Assembly: GCA_032821775.1 (NCBI GenBank) | Contig: JAVLRN010000003.1 | Location: forward strand, 2,356,001 to 2,420,000 | DNA length: 64,000 bases | Direction of reading: 5' to 3' | DNA from: Sanguinoderma infundibulare | Lineage: Eukaryota > Basidiomycota > Agaricomycetes > Polyporales > Polyporaceae | Shown here: piece by piece, positions 1 through 11,002 of the stretch | Layout of the letters: each line of letters starts with the position of its first letter | Numbering within the stretch: the first letter of the stretch is position 1 | Program-made: the position numbers and the translations under genes | The notes under the pieces: model-generated | Seen by the model: only the letters and a program-made list of their open reading frames with translations | Database searches by the model: none | What the model was told of the DNA's origin: nothing

Positions 1-62
1 CAGCCTCGCCATCCACGCTGATCGTTCACCTACCTCAAGCCACGCTGCCCATCGCATCTATC

Positions 63-305
63 TCACAGCTCACCCAACTGCTCGTCGACGAAGTTAGCGG
101 AGGTCTCTTGAATCGAATATGCGAGATGGGTACCGAACTCTGCGAGGGGGTCAACGGGAACTGGTTTGTGGACCTTCTGAGTGGCAGGAGCGTCGGTAGG
201 TGGGAAGGCTGTGTACTGTAAGCTTGCTTCTTTTCGTTCTCCCTTGACGTACCACTGACTTAACGCTGCCAGGAATTTCCAGGTCAAATTTTCTGGTGAC
301 TCCAT
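63..305 (-). CDS. Partial hypothetical protein at left edge
   Basis: An open frame on the minus strand starts at an ATG at 305 and runs to a stop at 63. It encodes an acidic, proline-containing peptide of about 80 residues (MESPENLTWKFLA near the start, DPLAEFGTHLAYSIQ near the end). I do not recognise the family. A good donor (GTGAGC, 68-73 on the minus strand) lies just before the stop, so the exon probably splices beyond the window and the true gene is longer. An internal GT...AG pair could also remove residues in the middle, but the uninterrupted frame reads more like protein. The start codon is a guess; the gene may begin further upstream toward RPL5. Confidence 0.4.
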   Translation of the reverse strand: MESPENLTWKFLAALSQWYVKGERKEASLQYTAFPPTDAPATQKVHKPVPVDPLAEFGTHLAYSIQETSANFVDEQLGEL

Positions 306-614
306 CTCGTGCTCGACTTCAAGGTTAGGTCGCGACAACCGCCCCTCTCACATAGAGGCGTACCGTCCAGGCGGGCAGCTGTCTCTCTTCCAGTGGGTAC
401 GACACACCATCGAATTGTCGCTAGGACGATAGCAAAGCTCTCGATGCATAACTTTAGCCACGGTCTCCGCATGATCACGCACACCAGATATATCATATAT
501 GCGATGATAGCATAGCAATGGCATAGCCTAAATTTTGGGTCATGGGCGGCGTAGGTGTAAGCGTAAAGTGGTACATGCGAAGGCAAACGTCCAGAAAGCA
601 ATAACGACATCCGT
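306..614. other. Intergenic: 5' flank of partial gene and 3' flank of RPL5
   Basis: No supported gene. It holds the upstream flank of the left-edge gene and the 3' untranslated region of RPL5. Long antisense open frames here are shadows of RPL5. Confidence 0.5.
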
Positions 615-1670
615 CTACTCCTCGTTCTCGGCACGGAACGCCTCGATCTTCTCTTGGATGCGTTGCTTGCGCTGCTCCAGGGTGAGCTTGTATGTCTTGT
701 ACTTTTTGCCCTCCGCAGCCCAGTCCTTCGTCTTTTCCGAGGGCTTGAAGGACGGGTCTTCGCGGATGGCCGCGTAGGCATTCGTGTAGATCTCTTCGAT
801 GTCCTCGGAGCCAATACCATCCGCAAGGTAGGTGGAGAACTGCTTCTTGAAGCTGTAATGCCGTCAACAAATGTTTCGAACACGTCTACTGACAACACCT
901 ACCGCTCGTCATCCTCTTCCTCAAGCGACTCCATGTACTCCGCAACGTGGCCACCGAAGATGTACTTCTTCAGAACCTCAGCGTCGAGCTCCTTGGACTC
1001 GGGGTCAAAGCCAGGGAAGCGCTTCTCGTTGTGGGGGATGAAGATACCGCCGTCCGACGCACCCTTGAGGGCACCGAACACACGGGAGCCAGTGGACGTG
1101 CGCTTGAGACCGACATCGAGATAGCACTTGAACGGACGGGGGTCGTCCTCGCCGTCAAGCGCTTCGGTAAGGGCAATAGTACCATCCGGCTCAGTAACAC
1201 CCTCATACTTGTCCGCAAGGCCAAGCTTCGTAAGGGCACGACGAGCGCAGAGAAGGCCGGTAGCGTAAGCTGAAAAATACCGTACTTTAGGGGCAAATAC
1301 ACGAAGATTTCTGTGCGGACATACCAGCAGTCCAGTTGGTGAGACCATGGTTGATACCGTAGCGGGGAAGCTCCTTTGAGCGGGCAGCGGTGAGAACGAA
1401 GTCACCCTGGAGGCGGGCGTAGACAATCTGGACGATGACCTCCTTGTTCGTGAAGCGTACGACCAAGCGGTATTTGGGGGCGTTACTGTAGAAATATCAG
1501 AATACGCTGGCTAAGACGCAATCGCAGTGTTCAACGTACTACTTGTTCTTCGCCTGGGTCACCAGCCGCTTGCGCGCATAGTAGTCGGTCTTGCCCTCAC
1601 GCCGACGACGGTACTTGACCTGGAAACGGGAGAAGTAGGCGTCGGACTTGATCTTCTTGACGAACGGCAT
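615..1670 (-). CDS. RPL5: 60S ribosomal protein L5 (uL18)
   Basis: Ribosomal protein L5, the 5S rRNA-binding protein of the large subunit central protuberance, which enters pre-60S particles as the 5S RNP with L11. Four exons join in frame: 1540-1670, 1325-1485, 903-1269 and 615-852, giving 298 aa, the usual length of the family. The N terminus [16 protein letters not shown], the middle block [23 protein letters not shown] and the basic C-terminal tail are highly typical. The ATG at 1668-1670 was chosen because it gives the canonical N terminus. It is immediately preceded by CAG, so a 5'UTR intron may end exactly at the start codon. Divergent from the RBM42-like gene. Confidence 0.97.
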
Positions 1671-2052
1671 CTGGTAGCCAATGTGCACAATCAGTGTCCG
1701 AACGAAGGTTCATCCTGTTCTGTCCATGACCATCCATCTTCGTCCCGCACGGTTTCTTGCCACAGGGATGGACAGAAGGGTCATAGCTGACACTGGGATG
1801 TGATTTGACATAAATTTGGCATGTACTCACCTTGAAGTCGGGGTCTTGAGGAGGTGGATTCGTTCGTTGACGGTGCGCCGTGCGGAATCTTGGGCGGTGA
1901 GACCCCGCAAACGCCACGTGGAAACTGGTTCCGGGGTCTTGCCCATGTACAGCGCCAGGAACGTTGGCAGAACTCACCTTGCACTCAGCCACCACTGTCC
2001 GCCCGCCCTCTCAACCTCTTTGCCCCATCGCTAGCCTCTCGGCACACTCATA
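1671..2052. promoter_or_regulatory. Divergent promoter, RPL5 / RBM42-like, with probable RPL5 5'UTR introns
   Basis: A shared upstream region of 382 bp. On the minus strand two strong donor sequences (AAG|GTGAGT near 1835 and near 1976) and a CAG directly before the RPL5 ATG suggest one or two introns in the RPL5 5'UTR. No in-frame ATG supports coding here. No TATA box seen. Confidence 0.45.
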
Positions 2053-2883
2053 ATGGATCCTTATTCTGCGCAGAACTATTACCAGCAATACCAATACCAG
2101 CAACAACCTGCATCCTCTTCCTCTTCGGATGTCAACCCATACCACCAGCCCTACGCAGGGCCCATGTACCCTATCCCTGGCTCATCGACCTCTGCCCATA
2201 ATGCCCCTGTACCTGCCAATGCGTATGAATATGATGTCGGAATCCTCGCTCAGCAGAGTGTCTACGTTCCAGGTGCTATGGTCGACAAGCGGGGCGGCGC
2301 GGGAGGGAAACTGGCCAAGGGCGGTAAGCGTACTACTGTCCTCCGCAAGGGCGCCGGAAAGGTCTGGGAGGACCAGACCCTACTCGAATGGAATCCTGGT
2401 GAGTGCTTTCATTGGGCTATTGGCTTCCCTTGGAGTTTCTGACCGCTTGTCCAGCCTGGTTCCGTCTGTTCGTAGGAGATCTCAGTAACGATGTCTCTGA
2501 CGATGTGCTATCCAACGCTTTCAACAAGTACCCGTCGTTTCAGAAAGCTCGGGTCATTCGGGACAGGCTGAGTAACAAGGTGAGTTCCACGCATACAAGG
2601 CCGTTGCGAGCCACTGACTCGGCCACAGGCAAAATTCGGTTTTGTCGCTTTCTCCGATCCGGAAGATTTCCTCAAAGCGTGGAAGGAGATGGACGGTGAG
2701 TATTCACTTGTACTGGCTGTACTACGGGCATCGCATAACCGCTGCTCATCAGGCAAATACGTGGGTAACCGCCCTATCAAGCTGAAGAAGGCTGATAACA
2801 CTGTCAATCCCGTTGAGATTGGCCACCGAAAAGCCAAGCAACTAGAGAAGGAGCTGAAGAAGAACAGACACAAGCCGTACTGA
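2053..2883 (+). CDS. RBM42-like RRM protein
   Basis: Single-RRM RNA-binding protein resembling RBM42, a U4/U6.U5 tri-snRNP-associated factor in animals. Four exons (2053-2398, 2455-2579, 2629-2695, 2753-2883) give 222 aa. The N-terminal about 75 residues are Tyr/Gln/Ser/Pro rich. A basic stretch and the block LLEWNPAWFRLFVGDLSND lead into the RRM, with RNP2 = LFVGDL and RNP1 = KFGFVAFSDP. The C-terminal tail KQLEKELKKNRHKPY is lysine-rich, as in RBM42 orthologues. It is followed downstream by CTNNBL1, another spliceosome-associated factor, on the same strand. Nuclear location and role are inferred from family. Confidence 0.88.
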
Positions 2884-3197
2884 GCTTGGTTCGTTTGCGA
2901 GGAGTATCGACCGTAAGGGTTTCCGACTGCGCACGCCCAAGGTGATCTGGTAGAATAATGTATTGGTCATGGCGTCCGTAATGCGATGTATAGTTATACC
3001 TTTGAGTCTTATGCAGGTTATTTGTCGGTCACTTTGGGGTCAAATTTGGCCGCGACAGTTGCAGGATGCAGATATTGTGCGTCATGGGTATGTAGACGCC
3101 TGTGCTGTCGAGGGCGTCAGGGTCGGGGCCACACCTTTAGCCAACTCCAGCTTCGTAACCTCACTCTCGTCGAGCCGCTACCGTCTCTGCTTCAAGT
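2884..3197. other. Intergenic: RBM42-like 3' flank and CTNNBL1 promoter
   Basis: A gap of 314 bp between two genes on the same strand. No gene or recognisable motif seen. Confidence 0.5.
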
Positions 3198-5586
3198 ATG
3201 GATATTGACAAACTCTTCAAAGTCGGTATGCCACTGCGCTACTGTCCGGACCCCGCGCTCAACGTCTGTTCAGGTACCCAAACTACCCGCTGGGGGTAAC
3301 AAACGGCGAATGCCCGACAATCCTACGCCCGAAATGCTGAAGCGTATGAGGATGGACGAAGAGGGTGGTTCAGTCTCCACCGGCTCTCACGCAAACGACG
3401 CGTCGTCGCGCGACAAGGGGAAACGTCGGGCCACCGTCGAAGAGGAGGACGAGGGCGAGGGACCGCACTCCATGGACTTCGCGCCGGGCGGCGACGCGGA
3501 CTACTTCGCGGAGGAAGACGACGAGGGACGGTTCTTTGGTGGCGGGTTGACGAAGGAGCAGAAGGACATTTTGAACATATTCGATCAGGCGGGCGGAGAC
3601 GACGTGAGGGAAGACGTGAGTACTCGAGACGCGTCCGTAGTCTTGTGCTCATTACTGAGGCTAGATCCTTGTCAGCTGGTAGAGATGACCGCGACCGGCG
3701 TGCGAAGGCTCTTGGCGCGTTTCGAGCGCGCCGCGAACAAGAACCAAGACCAGCGGTCGAAGTATCCGGACGACCCGACGAAGTGCGTGGCCATGGTTTA
3801 CAGACTCCCTGCGCGCGCTCTTCTCATGGTTTGCTCGTCCCAGATTCATTGACTCCGAGGCCGACCTGGATCTCGCTATCAAGGCTCTACTCCCCCTTGC
3901 CCAGTCACCAGTGCTCGCGTACCCAGAAATCGTCACTTCACACGCAGTCGAACGTCTGGTCGGATTGCTGAGTCACGAGAATGTGGATATCGTCATCGAC
4001 GTCGTGGAAGTCATTCATGAATTTACCGATGAGGACGCTGGGAACGATCAGGAGGACGAGGACGAAGAGGAGGGCAGTCGGGAGGACGCATTGAAGCAGC
4101 TGGTTGAAAGTCTGGTCAGTCTCTTGCAGCATTGCCTACTCACCCAAATCCCAACTGCTTGTTCCAGTTAGCCAACTCCATCTTGGAACTCCTTGTGGAC
4201 AACTTGAACCGATTCAACGAGACAGAAGAGTCTGACCGGCAGGGAATCTTCCACGTGCTTGGTAAGAGCCACTTCCCACCACATCGCTGCTTCTGCTGAA
4301 CGGGTGCGTAGGTATCTTCGAGAACGTCCTTGGGTTCAATGCCGAACTTTCAACGCAGCTTGTCTCAAAGACGAAGATTCTTTCATGGGTGCTGAAGCGA
4401 ATAGAATCCCCGAAACACGACGAGAACCGAGGTTACTCAGCGGAGATCCTGTCTATTCTGTTGCAGAACAACCGACAGAATCGACTCGAGTTAGGCAAGA
4501 AGGACGGCGTCGAGTCCATCCTTAAGATTCTCTCGGTGAGTGACGAGAGGCTTTCGTTGGGAGTGTGAGCTGAAGAGCGTGCCCTTGCAGCGCTACCGCA
4601 AGAAAGACCCTGTGGACCCGGACGAGACAGAGTTCATGGAGAACGTATTCGACTGTCTGTGCTCGGCGCTCGGCGAGCCCGAGATCAACCAGCAGCTTTT
4701 GAATAGCGAGGGTGTCGACCTGATGGTCCTCATCATGAAGTACGCTCCAATTTGCCAACTCGGCCTCGCTCTCGCCCTCATCTCCTTTTGTGCAGGGACA
4801 AGATGCAGGCTCGTTCACGGGCCATCAAGGTGCTCGACTACGCCATGTCAGGTCCCGCCGGCACGGCGGCCTGCGAGACGTTCGTCGACGCGCTCGGCCT
4901 GAAGACCCTGTTCTCGTCATTCATGGGCAAGGCGTTCAAGAAGCAAAAAGCGAACGCCGGGCACGCCGCGTCGGAAGACACCGCGCACACGCTCGGCATC
5001 GTCTCCTCCCTCTTGTCGAACCTGGCCTCCGATTCGCCCGCGCGGATACGCCTCCTGGCCAAGTTTGTCGAAAACGGTTACGAGAAGCCCGAAAAGCTTC
5101 TCGAGATCCGAGATTCTGCCACCAGTCGCCTCAAGGCCACAGAGAGCGAGACTGCAGATGAGAAAAAGGTATGGAGTCTCATGGCCCTTGTGATCCTCAC
5201 TTTCTCACTGTGTTCCATAGCGAATGGAGGCCGATGGCGAAGACGTCGAGGAGATGGAGGATCTTTGGTACCTCAGGCGACTAGATGGGGGTCTATTCAC
5301 CCTGCAAACGGTCGACTACATTCTCGCCTGGATCGTCATGGAGGACGATGGGGTATGCACTTCAATACGCTCATCCCCACCAGTAGCGCTGAAGCCTAAT
5401 TTCACGCAGATTCGCGAGCACGTACGGAAGCTGCTCGACCGCAAAAACCAGACCTTCAAGGATATCGTCAAGACCCTGCAGATCTACCACGACAACGTCG
5501 ATGATGACAACACCGCCAACACCGACGGCGCGCCCTCACAGCGCGAGATCCTGCGCAACCTCATCGCCTTTCTGGATGCCTGCTGA
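3198..5586 (+). CDS. CTNNBL1: Beta-catenin-like protein 1 (CTNNBL1) homologue
   Basis: Armadillo-repeat protein of the Prp19/NTC-associated spliceosome. Ten exons join in frame (3198-3221, 3274-3615, 3676-3782, 3844-4114, 4168-4261, 4312-4535, 4591-4739, 4796-5168, 5221-5352, 5410-5586) to give 630 aa, slightly longer than animal CTNNBL1. Features in order: a short basic N terminus with KRRMPDNPTPEMLKR, an acidic region, then the conserved core (RFERAANKNQDQRSKYPDDP, ALKLL-type ARM repeats, LLQNNRQNRLELGKKDGVE, SRAIKVLDYAMSGPAG, FYLRR-like LWYLRRLDGGLFTLQ). The first exon is only 24 nt and its in-frame donor reads GTCGGT; the nearby GTATGC donor would put a stop in the next exon. Confidence 0.93.
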
Positions 5587-5676
5587 TTATATATGGACAG
5601 TACAAGTATGATATATGTAGCACTAACACGGAACCTGCACCGTGCAACGCTCCGACACGGGCAGTACGCACATCGG

Positions 5677-7540
5677 CTATGATTGTGCAACGGAGAGGGC
5701 GGCCGAAGCGAGGAGCATGTCCAGCGCACCCTTCGCTTTCACCAGCTCCTTTTGAAAGCGGAGCTCGGTTGCGACTTTCTTTCGTAACCGGGCGAAGAGG
5801 GTATCGATGAGTGGTGACTGTCCGAGCACAGGTGTGTACATCTCTGAGATAACGCGCAGCTGGTGAGCGGACAGGCTTGTGCTGGTTCACTGGCGGACTC
5901 ACCGATGACGATGTTGGCGGTGTCGCAAACCATCTCGCCGAAACGCGGATCCGTGACGTGTTTCAGCAATAGTCGGAGCACTGGCTCCAAGAGCACGTCG
6001 TCGCGTCCGCCCAGCGCCGTCCGCAGACCATCCCTATGGATGAGTTCTTGAATTAGAGAGAACGTCGTTGCTGGAGGAACGTTCTGTGACATGGTTTAGG
6101 AAACGCATTCCATGTCGCATTGCAAATAGTCCATGCCCACCTTGCGCAGAACGGAATCCAAAGCGGCCGAGTACTTGAAGTTCTTCAGCAGCTTATCGTA
6201 CTCGCGCAAGCGCTTCTTGCGCTTGTTCTCGACCTTCAGTTCATCGATGTCGCCGACCGGTTTCGACTTTTTCTTGTCCTTGACTCGTCCCTGGCCTAGC
6301 GTCGGGAGCGACCCTCCGAGGAACGACTCAAACGCGCCAGAGCGAAGAGATGCAATAGAGAAGAGGTCTTGCGCCGCCGGTTCAGATGCTTTTGGTTGTC
6401 GTCTCCGTACCGACAGGGTCCCGTCAGACATGCCCGCCGCAATGTGCGTCTCGTCAGGCTGCACGCGGCACCGATCAGCATGAACCGACGGCTGGGAGTG
6501 TCCAACATGCTCACCGATATCGCAAGGCAAAGGACAGGCGCGGGGTATCGCATCGTGTGGACGACACGGTATGTGCTCACGTCGTACACCTTCACCATCT
6601 GGTCCAGACTGCCGGTCAAGACCCGACTCGCGTCGGAGCTGAACGCGAGCGACGTCACGGTCTTTTGGTGGTTCGACATGGCGCGTGTACAGCGGCCTCC
6701 TGCGACAATGTCCCACACGCGAAGGATGGGACCCGACGCGGAGAGCGCGGCGGTGCCTGAAGGGAACATGAGAACCTGCTCGACCGGCGCGGTATTTCGT
6801 GCGCCGCCTTGATTTGACGCGTCGCCTAGGGCCATCTCGCACGCTCCTGTTCGGGAGTCGAATAGGCGGACCGTCGCGTCGTAGGAGCCGGTGAGGATGA
6901 GGTGAGGGTTGTGGGGGCAGACCTGTCCTGTACGGACGTAGTCCGTGTGGTCGTAAAAGGTGGTGATGGCGGCTTGAGAGGGGATGTCCCACAGCTTTAC
7001 AGTGGTGTCGTCGGAGCATGAGAGGACCTGGGTGTGGTCGAGGGCGGAAAACTTGGCGACATGGACGGGTTGCTTGTGGACGTCAAATGTGCGCAGGATA
7101 GCGCGCGAGTTCATGTCAAAGACCTGCAGGGTATACGTTCAGCGTATAACGTACAAAAATGCACGCAGAACACCAATGAGGCTCTAAATTTTGTTTGGTG
7201 TTCACAGCCGTATTGAAGCACCCACTTGTACGAGTCCGGTATCATCTCCGGCCACAACGAGCTTCCCGTCTCCTCGTATGTTCCCGCTCCTCGCGACATC
7301 CTTGAAGCGGGAGATGGTCTTGGTGACCTTCTGTGTTCTGGGTGCATATATCTGCACGCGTGTGGCAGCAGTCACTGCATAGCGGTGGGGTTTGGAGGGG
7401 GAGAAGTGGACGGAGGTGACGGGCGCGTATTCCTTGATGAAGACAGGGTGCTTATACTGCCGCCAATACCTCGACTCGGCGTTGTGTTTTGTGGATGCGG
7501 GGCGGGCGTGTTTCCGTACGACGACGGGCTGGTAGTCCAT
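5677..7540 (-). CDS. UTP15: U3 snoRNA-associated WD40 protein UTP15
   Basis: WD40 subunit of the t-UTP/UtpA complex of the small-subunit processome, acting in the nucleolus in early 18S rRNA processing and rDNA transcription. Five exons (7226-7540, 6515-7123, 6141-6458, 5903-6083, 5677-5843) give 529 aa, the normal length. The N terminus contains YWRQYKHPVFIKEYAPVTSVHFSP, followed by WD repeats (VLSCSDDTTVKLWDI, LILTGSYDATVRLFDS, VLTGSLDQMVKVYDV). The C-terminal UTP15 domain has YDKLLKNFKYSAALDSVLRK and EMYTPVLGQSPLIDTLF. The last intron uses the acceptor TTATCTCAG; the nearer CAG would break the frame. Divergent from the TCTP gene. Confidence 0.95.
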
Positions 7541-7807
7541 GGACGCGGAGGGGTCCAAGTTTATGCAGCGAGAACGTGCGTGCGGAGGCCAGGCAGAGGC
7601 ACCGAAAAAGTTCGAAAAAGGCAACTGCAGGCTCGTCGCCCACGTGACTGCCTGATAAGAGATCGATTGATGGGTCCGAGGATGTATCGCGGTTATTTTC
7701 GAGTGAAAAGTGTCCGTAGCCCGGGTCTGCGTCTCCTCCCAGTCCTCTCTCTGTACATACCGCCCCGCCCACCCTCGTCGTCGTCTCCCAAGCACCCAAA
7801 AGCGACC
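7541..7807. promoter_or_regulatory. Divergent promoter UTP15 / TCTP
   Basis: A shared 267-bp upstream region between two divergent start codons. No TATA box or defined operator seen. Confidence 0.45.
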
Positions 7808-8503
7808 ATGCTGCTGTACTCGGATGTCATCTCCGGCGACGAGATGTTCTCGGACGCCTTCCCCATGTGCGCACCCTTCCCAGCGGAGCCTCTGCCTCTG
7901 CTGTAGCGACTGACGGCTCTTGCAGCAAGGAGGTCGACGACATCGTCTACGAGGTCGACTGCCAGCTGATCACCGTCAAGGCCGGCGCGGACGTCGACAT
8001 CGGCAAGTACCATCCTCCCCGATCTACGCGAGATGCGCCGCTTCGCCGGTTTGCTAACCTCGCGTCCCCCGCAGGCGCCAACCCCTCCGCCGAGGAAGCG
8101 GAGGAGAGCCTCGAGGAGGGTGCGCAGCAGCTCAACAACGTCGTGTACTCGTTCCGCCTCCAGTCAACCTCGTTCGACAAGAAGAGCTTCCTGACCTACC
8201 TCAAGGGCTACATGAAGGCCGTCAAGGCTGAGCTCGAGAAGACGAAACCCGAGCGCGTACAGGCCTTTGAGAAGGGCGCGCAGGACTTCGCCAAGAAGCT
8301 CGTCGCCAACTTCAAGGACTACGAGTTCTACACCGGCGAGAACATGAACCCCGACGGCATGGTTGCCCTCCTCAACTACCGCGAGGACGGTATCACCCGT
8401 ACGCCTATCAGTTGCCCTTGGATTTAGACCTCTTGCTAATTTACGGCTGCGCATAGCCTACTTCACCTTCTGGAAGGACGGCCTCAAAGAGATCAAGCTC
8501 TAG
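7808..8503 (+). CDS. TMA19: Translationally controlled tumour protein (TCTP)
   Basis: TCTP/Tma19, a small abundant cytosolic protein associated with ribosomes and stress response. Four exons (7808-7866, 7926-8002, 8075-8398, 8457-8503) give 168 aa, the family length. It begins MLLYSDVISGDEMFSDAFP, contains the TCTP signature region NVVYSFRLQSTSFDKKSF, and ends YFTFWKDGLKEIKL. The second intron (8003-8074) begins GCAAGT and ends GCAG, a GC-AG intron. Only this join restores the conserved DVDIGANPSAEEAEE. Shares a divergent promoter with UTP15 and converges on PDI. Confidence 0.97.
8003..8074 (+). other. GC-AG intron in the TCTP gene
   Basis: Intron 2 of TCTP starts GCAAGTAC and ends CCCGCAG. 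The phase-1 join (ATC G / GC GCC) reproduces the conserved protein, while the only nearby GT alternative breaks the frame. Confidence 0.85.
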
Positions 8504-8819
8504 ATCATTTCCCCTCTTGCTTTCATCCAGTCGTATATGGGATCCTCAACTTCATTTTTATCCCGCGTATTTGATGGTGTATCAGTTGGTGTTGTAGGAA
8601 GAAGACAAGTAGTACAACTCATTTGTATCCTCAGTTAACGCAATCGCGTATGCATCCGACTACCTCCATATCTGATCATCGACATGTAGTATAGTGGCCC
8701 ACTTGTGGAGGTTGGTTTCATCCGTATCATTTTTCAGACGAGCCAAGTCTCGACTAATACAATAAGTAAGTGCGTAAGAGAGTAGCCAGGTATCGTGCAA
8801 TCCGAACGCGATAACAGAA
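8504..8819. other. Convergent 3' intergenic region TCTP / PDI
   Basis: A 316-bp gap between two stop codons, holding both 3'UTRs. No gene seen and no consensus polyadenylation signal stands out. Confidence 0.5.
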
Positions 8820-10559
8820 TTAGAGCTCCTCGTGTTTGTGATGGTCCTCGAGAACAACCTGCTCCGTCGTCTCCTCCTGGACCGGCGTGTCGTTCGCAGG
8901 CTTGACAGGCTTGTCAAGAGGGTTCTTGGCATTTTCCTCGACGAAGGCGATGAGGCTCTCAAGCGAGCGGTCGCCGTCGTAGTCCATGAAGTCGCGAGAG
9001 CCGGCGCGCTTGAACTTGAGCGTGGGGAAGCCGGAGATGCGGAAGGGCACACTGGGGGGAAGGTCATTCTCCGTGGCCTCCATCTTCGCGATCGTAACGC
9101 GCTCCTTGAGGTCCGCGAAGTGCTCGCCGAGCTGGTCCCAAGTGGGCTTGAGGCGCTTGCAATGGCCGCACCTAGGGGACGCCACAGGTCAGGAACAAAG
9201 CTTAATGGAAAGGAGAAGGGCGAGAACGCACCAGGTGGCATAGAACTCGATAAAGACGTCACGCTCGTCATCAAAGGCGACCTCCTCGAACTGCTTGCCG
9301 ACAAGGTTGAAGACGGGCTCGTCCTGGACGTCAGGGATCGGCTGGGACTTCAACTCGGGCGAGAGCTTGCGGTCCAGGTAGAGCGAGACGTGCTCATCAG
9401 AGGCCTCAGCAGTCCACTGCTTGCTCTGGTCGAAGGGGTACTTGAGCTGCTTCTGGAGGTCCTGAACGACGAAGGCGGGCCACTTGGCCTCGCCAAGGTT
9501 GAGGGCACGAGCGTGGTCGGCGTACTTGACGGCGTCGATCCAGACGAAGTTAACCTTGCCCTTGTACTTGGCCGCGACGGGCTTGATTGAGCTAATGTAC
9601 TCGGCGTGCTTCTCGTCCGTGGGGTCAACGAAGAGGTAGGCAAGCGGCTTGCCACTCGTGGAGTACGTCTGGTAGTTCTCCGCACCGACCTCGTCGATAA
9701 CGGGGATGGCCAAGTCGCCGATCCAGTTCTCGAGGTCACGGACCTGGGCGCTGGAGATGGGATAGGGGTACTCGGTCTGGGGCTCGTCGAAGGAACGGAA
9801 GACGACGATGGCTGGGGGAGTGACGCCAGCGGCCGCAGCGACGTCTGCATCGGTGGTGAGACCGAAGAGGTAGTCGTCACGGTGCTTGTTCGCGGCTGCG
9901 CTGAACTCAGGGGCGGGCGCGTCGGTGCTTGAAGCGAGGAAGGCGAGAGCGACGAGCTTGTCCGCCTTCTTGAACTCCTCGAAGTTCTCCTTGGTAACAT
10001 CGGAGACCGCTGGGAGCGACTGTCTGTTGTGCGTTTGTCAGAGGGCGACAATGCATGGTGGAGGAACAGCCTTACTTGGTCATGTAGCTGATGATACCAT
10101 CAGCCTTACGGGGCCCTGCGTAGTCGGAGAACTCGCCCTTGCGGTAGACGCGGAGCGTGCTGTAACGCGAGACATGGTTAGCATACGTTGGACGCGGCGG
10201 AAATGAAAGCAAGGGAACGCACGGGTAGCCCTGGACGCCGTTGGACTGGCAGAAGTCGGCCTCGTCGACACAGTTGACCTTGGCGAGCTTGATGCCCTTC
10301 TCCTTGAGCGCGGTGGCGGCCTCCTCGTAATGGGGAGCGAGAGCCTTGCAGTGTCCGCACCTGCGGCGTACGTCAGGAACACGTACAAGGCGGCCTCGAG
10401 GGTATCTTACCAGGGAGCAAAGAACTCGACGAGCATCACCGACTCGGGGTTAACCGTCGCATCGAAGTTGGCGGGGGTGAGGTCGATGACGTCCGAGGCG
10501 AGGACGGCCTGGACGAAGGCCAGCGCAGCGGCCGAGGACAAGAAACGCGAGACCCGCAT
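8820..10559 (-). CDS. PDI1: Protein disulfide isomerase
   Basis: ER-lumen oxidoreductase that forms and rearranges disulfides in secreted proteins. Five exons (10411-10559, 10223-10360, 10076-10159, 9232-10023, 8820-9171) give 504 aa, a normal PDI length with the a-b-b'-a' layout. Residues 1-20 are a signal peptide (MRVSRFLSSAAALAFVQAVLA). The first thioredoxin domain has WCGHCK at about residue 50 and the second has WCGHCK at about residue 388; each WCGHC is split by an intron after TG of the Trp codon. The protein ends HKHEEL, a variant of the HDEL/KDEL ER-retrieval signal, after an acidic tail. Confidence 0.97.
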
Positions 10560-11002
10560 CGTAAAGGTGAAGAGAGGAGGAAGGCTTGGATGGGCGGCAG
10601 CGCGACCGCGGCGGTTTATAGACAAGGCGCGTGTCGACGTGTCAGGCTTGGGTTTACTTATCCGGTCCTGCTTTTCTAAGCCCGATCAGCCAGAGCCGAG
10701 TCCCTCTGCCAATGTGATGCCAACTGATGTCGCCCAAATCCGGTGGCCACGTCCGCATGAATCCTCGTTTAAGATTATTGTGACGCGAGCAGTCTCCGAG
10801 CCCGCTCCGTGTCTTCTCTATACCCTACGTGTGTCTGCCCTGGACGAGCCTCGCTGGCAGCCTCGGCCATTGCGCGGACTTTCCGCGCACAATTCGCACC
10901 AACGCTCGTTCCGTGCCTCTCATGACGTCCATTACTCGAGACTACGCTACAAAGCATACGTGGCCGTTCCACAACCATCAAACTGTCGGCAGTGCCCTCA
11001 GC
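10560..11002. other. Intergenic: PDI promoter and verprolin 3' flank
   Basis: A 443-bp gap. It holds the PDI upstream region, in which unfolded-protein-response elements would be expected, though I could not identify one with confidence. It also holds the 3'UTR of the verprolin gene. Confidence 0.45.

Noticed and set aside
284..898. 204-codon minus-strand frame over the RPL5 3' end
   Set aside because: Arg/Ser-rich shadow of the RPL5 last exon in another frame; the true frame matches L5.
1671..1835. C/D-box snoRNA in the putative RPL5 leader intron
   Set aside because: A CTGA and a GATGA-like sequence occur, but spacing and terminal pairing are wrong for a C/D snoRNA.
3222..3275. Use of the stronger GTATGC donor for CTNNBL1 intron 1
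   Set aside because: It places the next exon in a frame with an early stop; the GTCGGT donor keeps the conserved frame.
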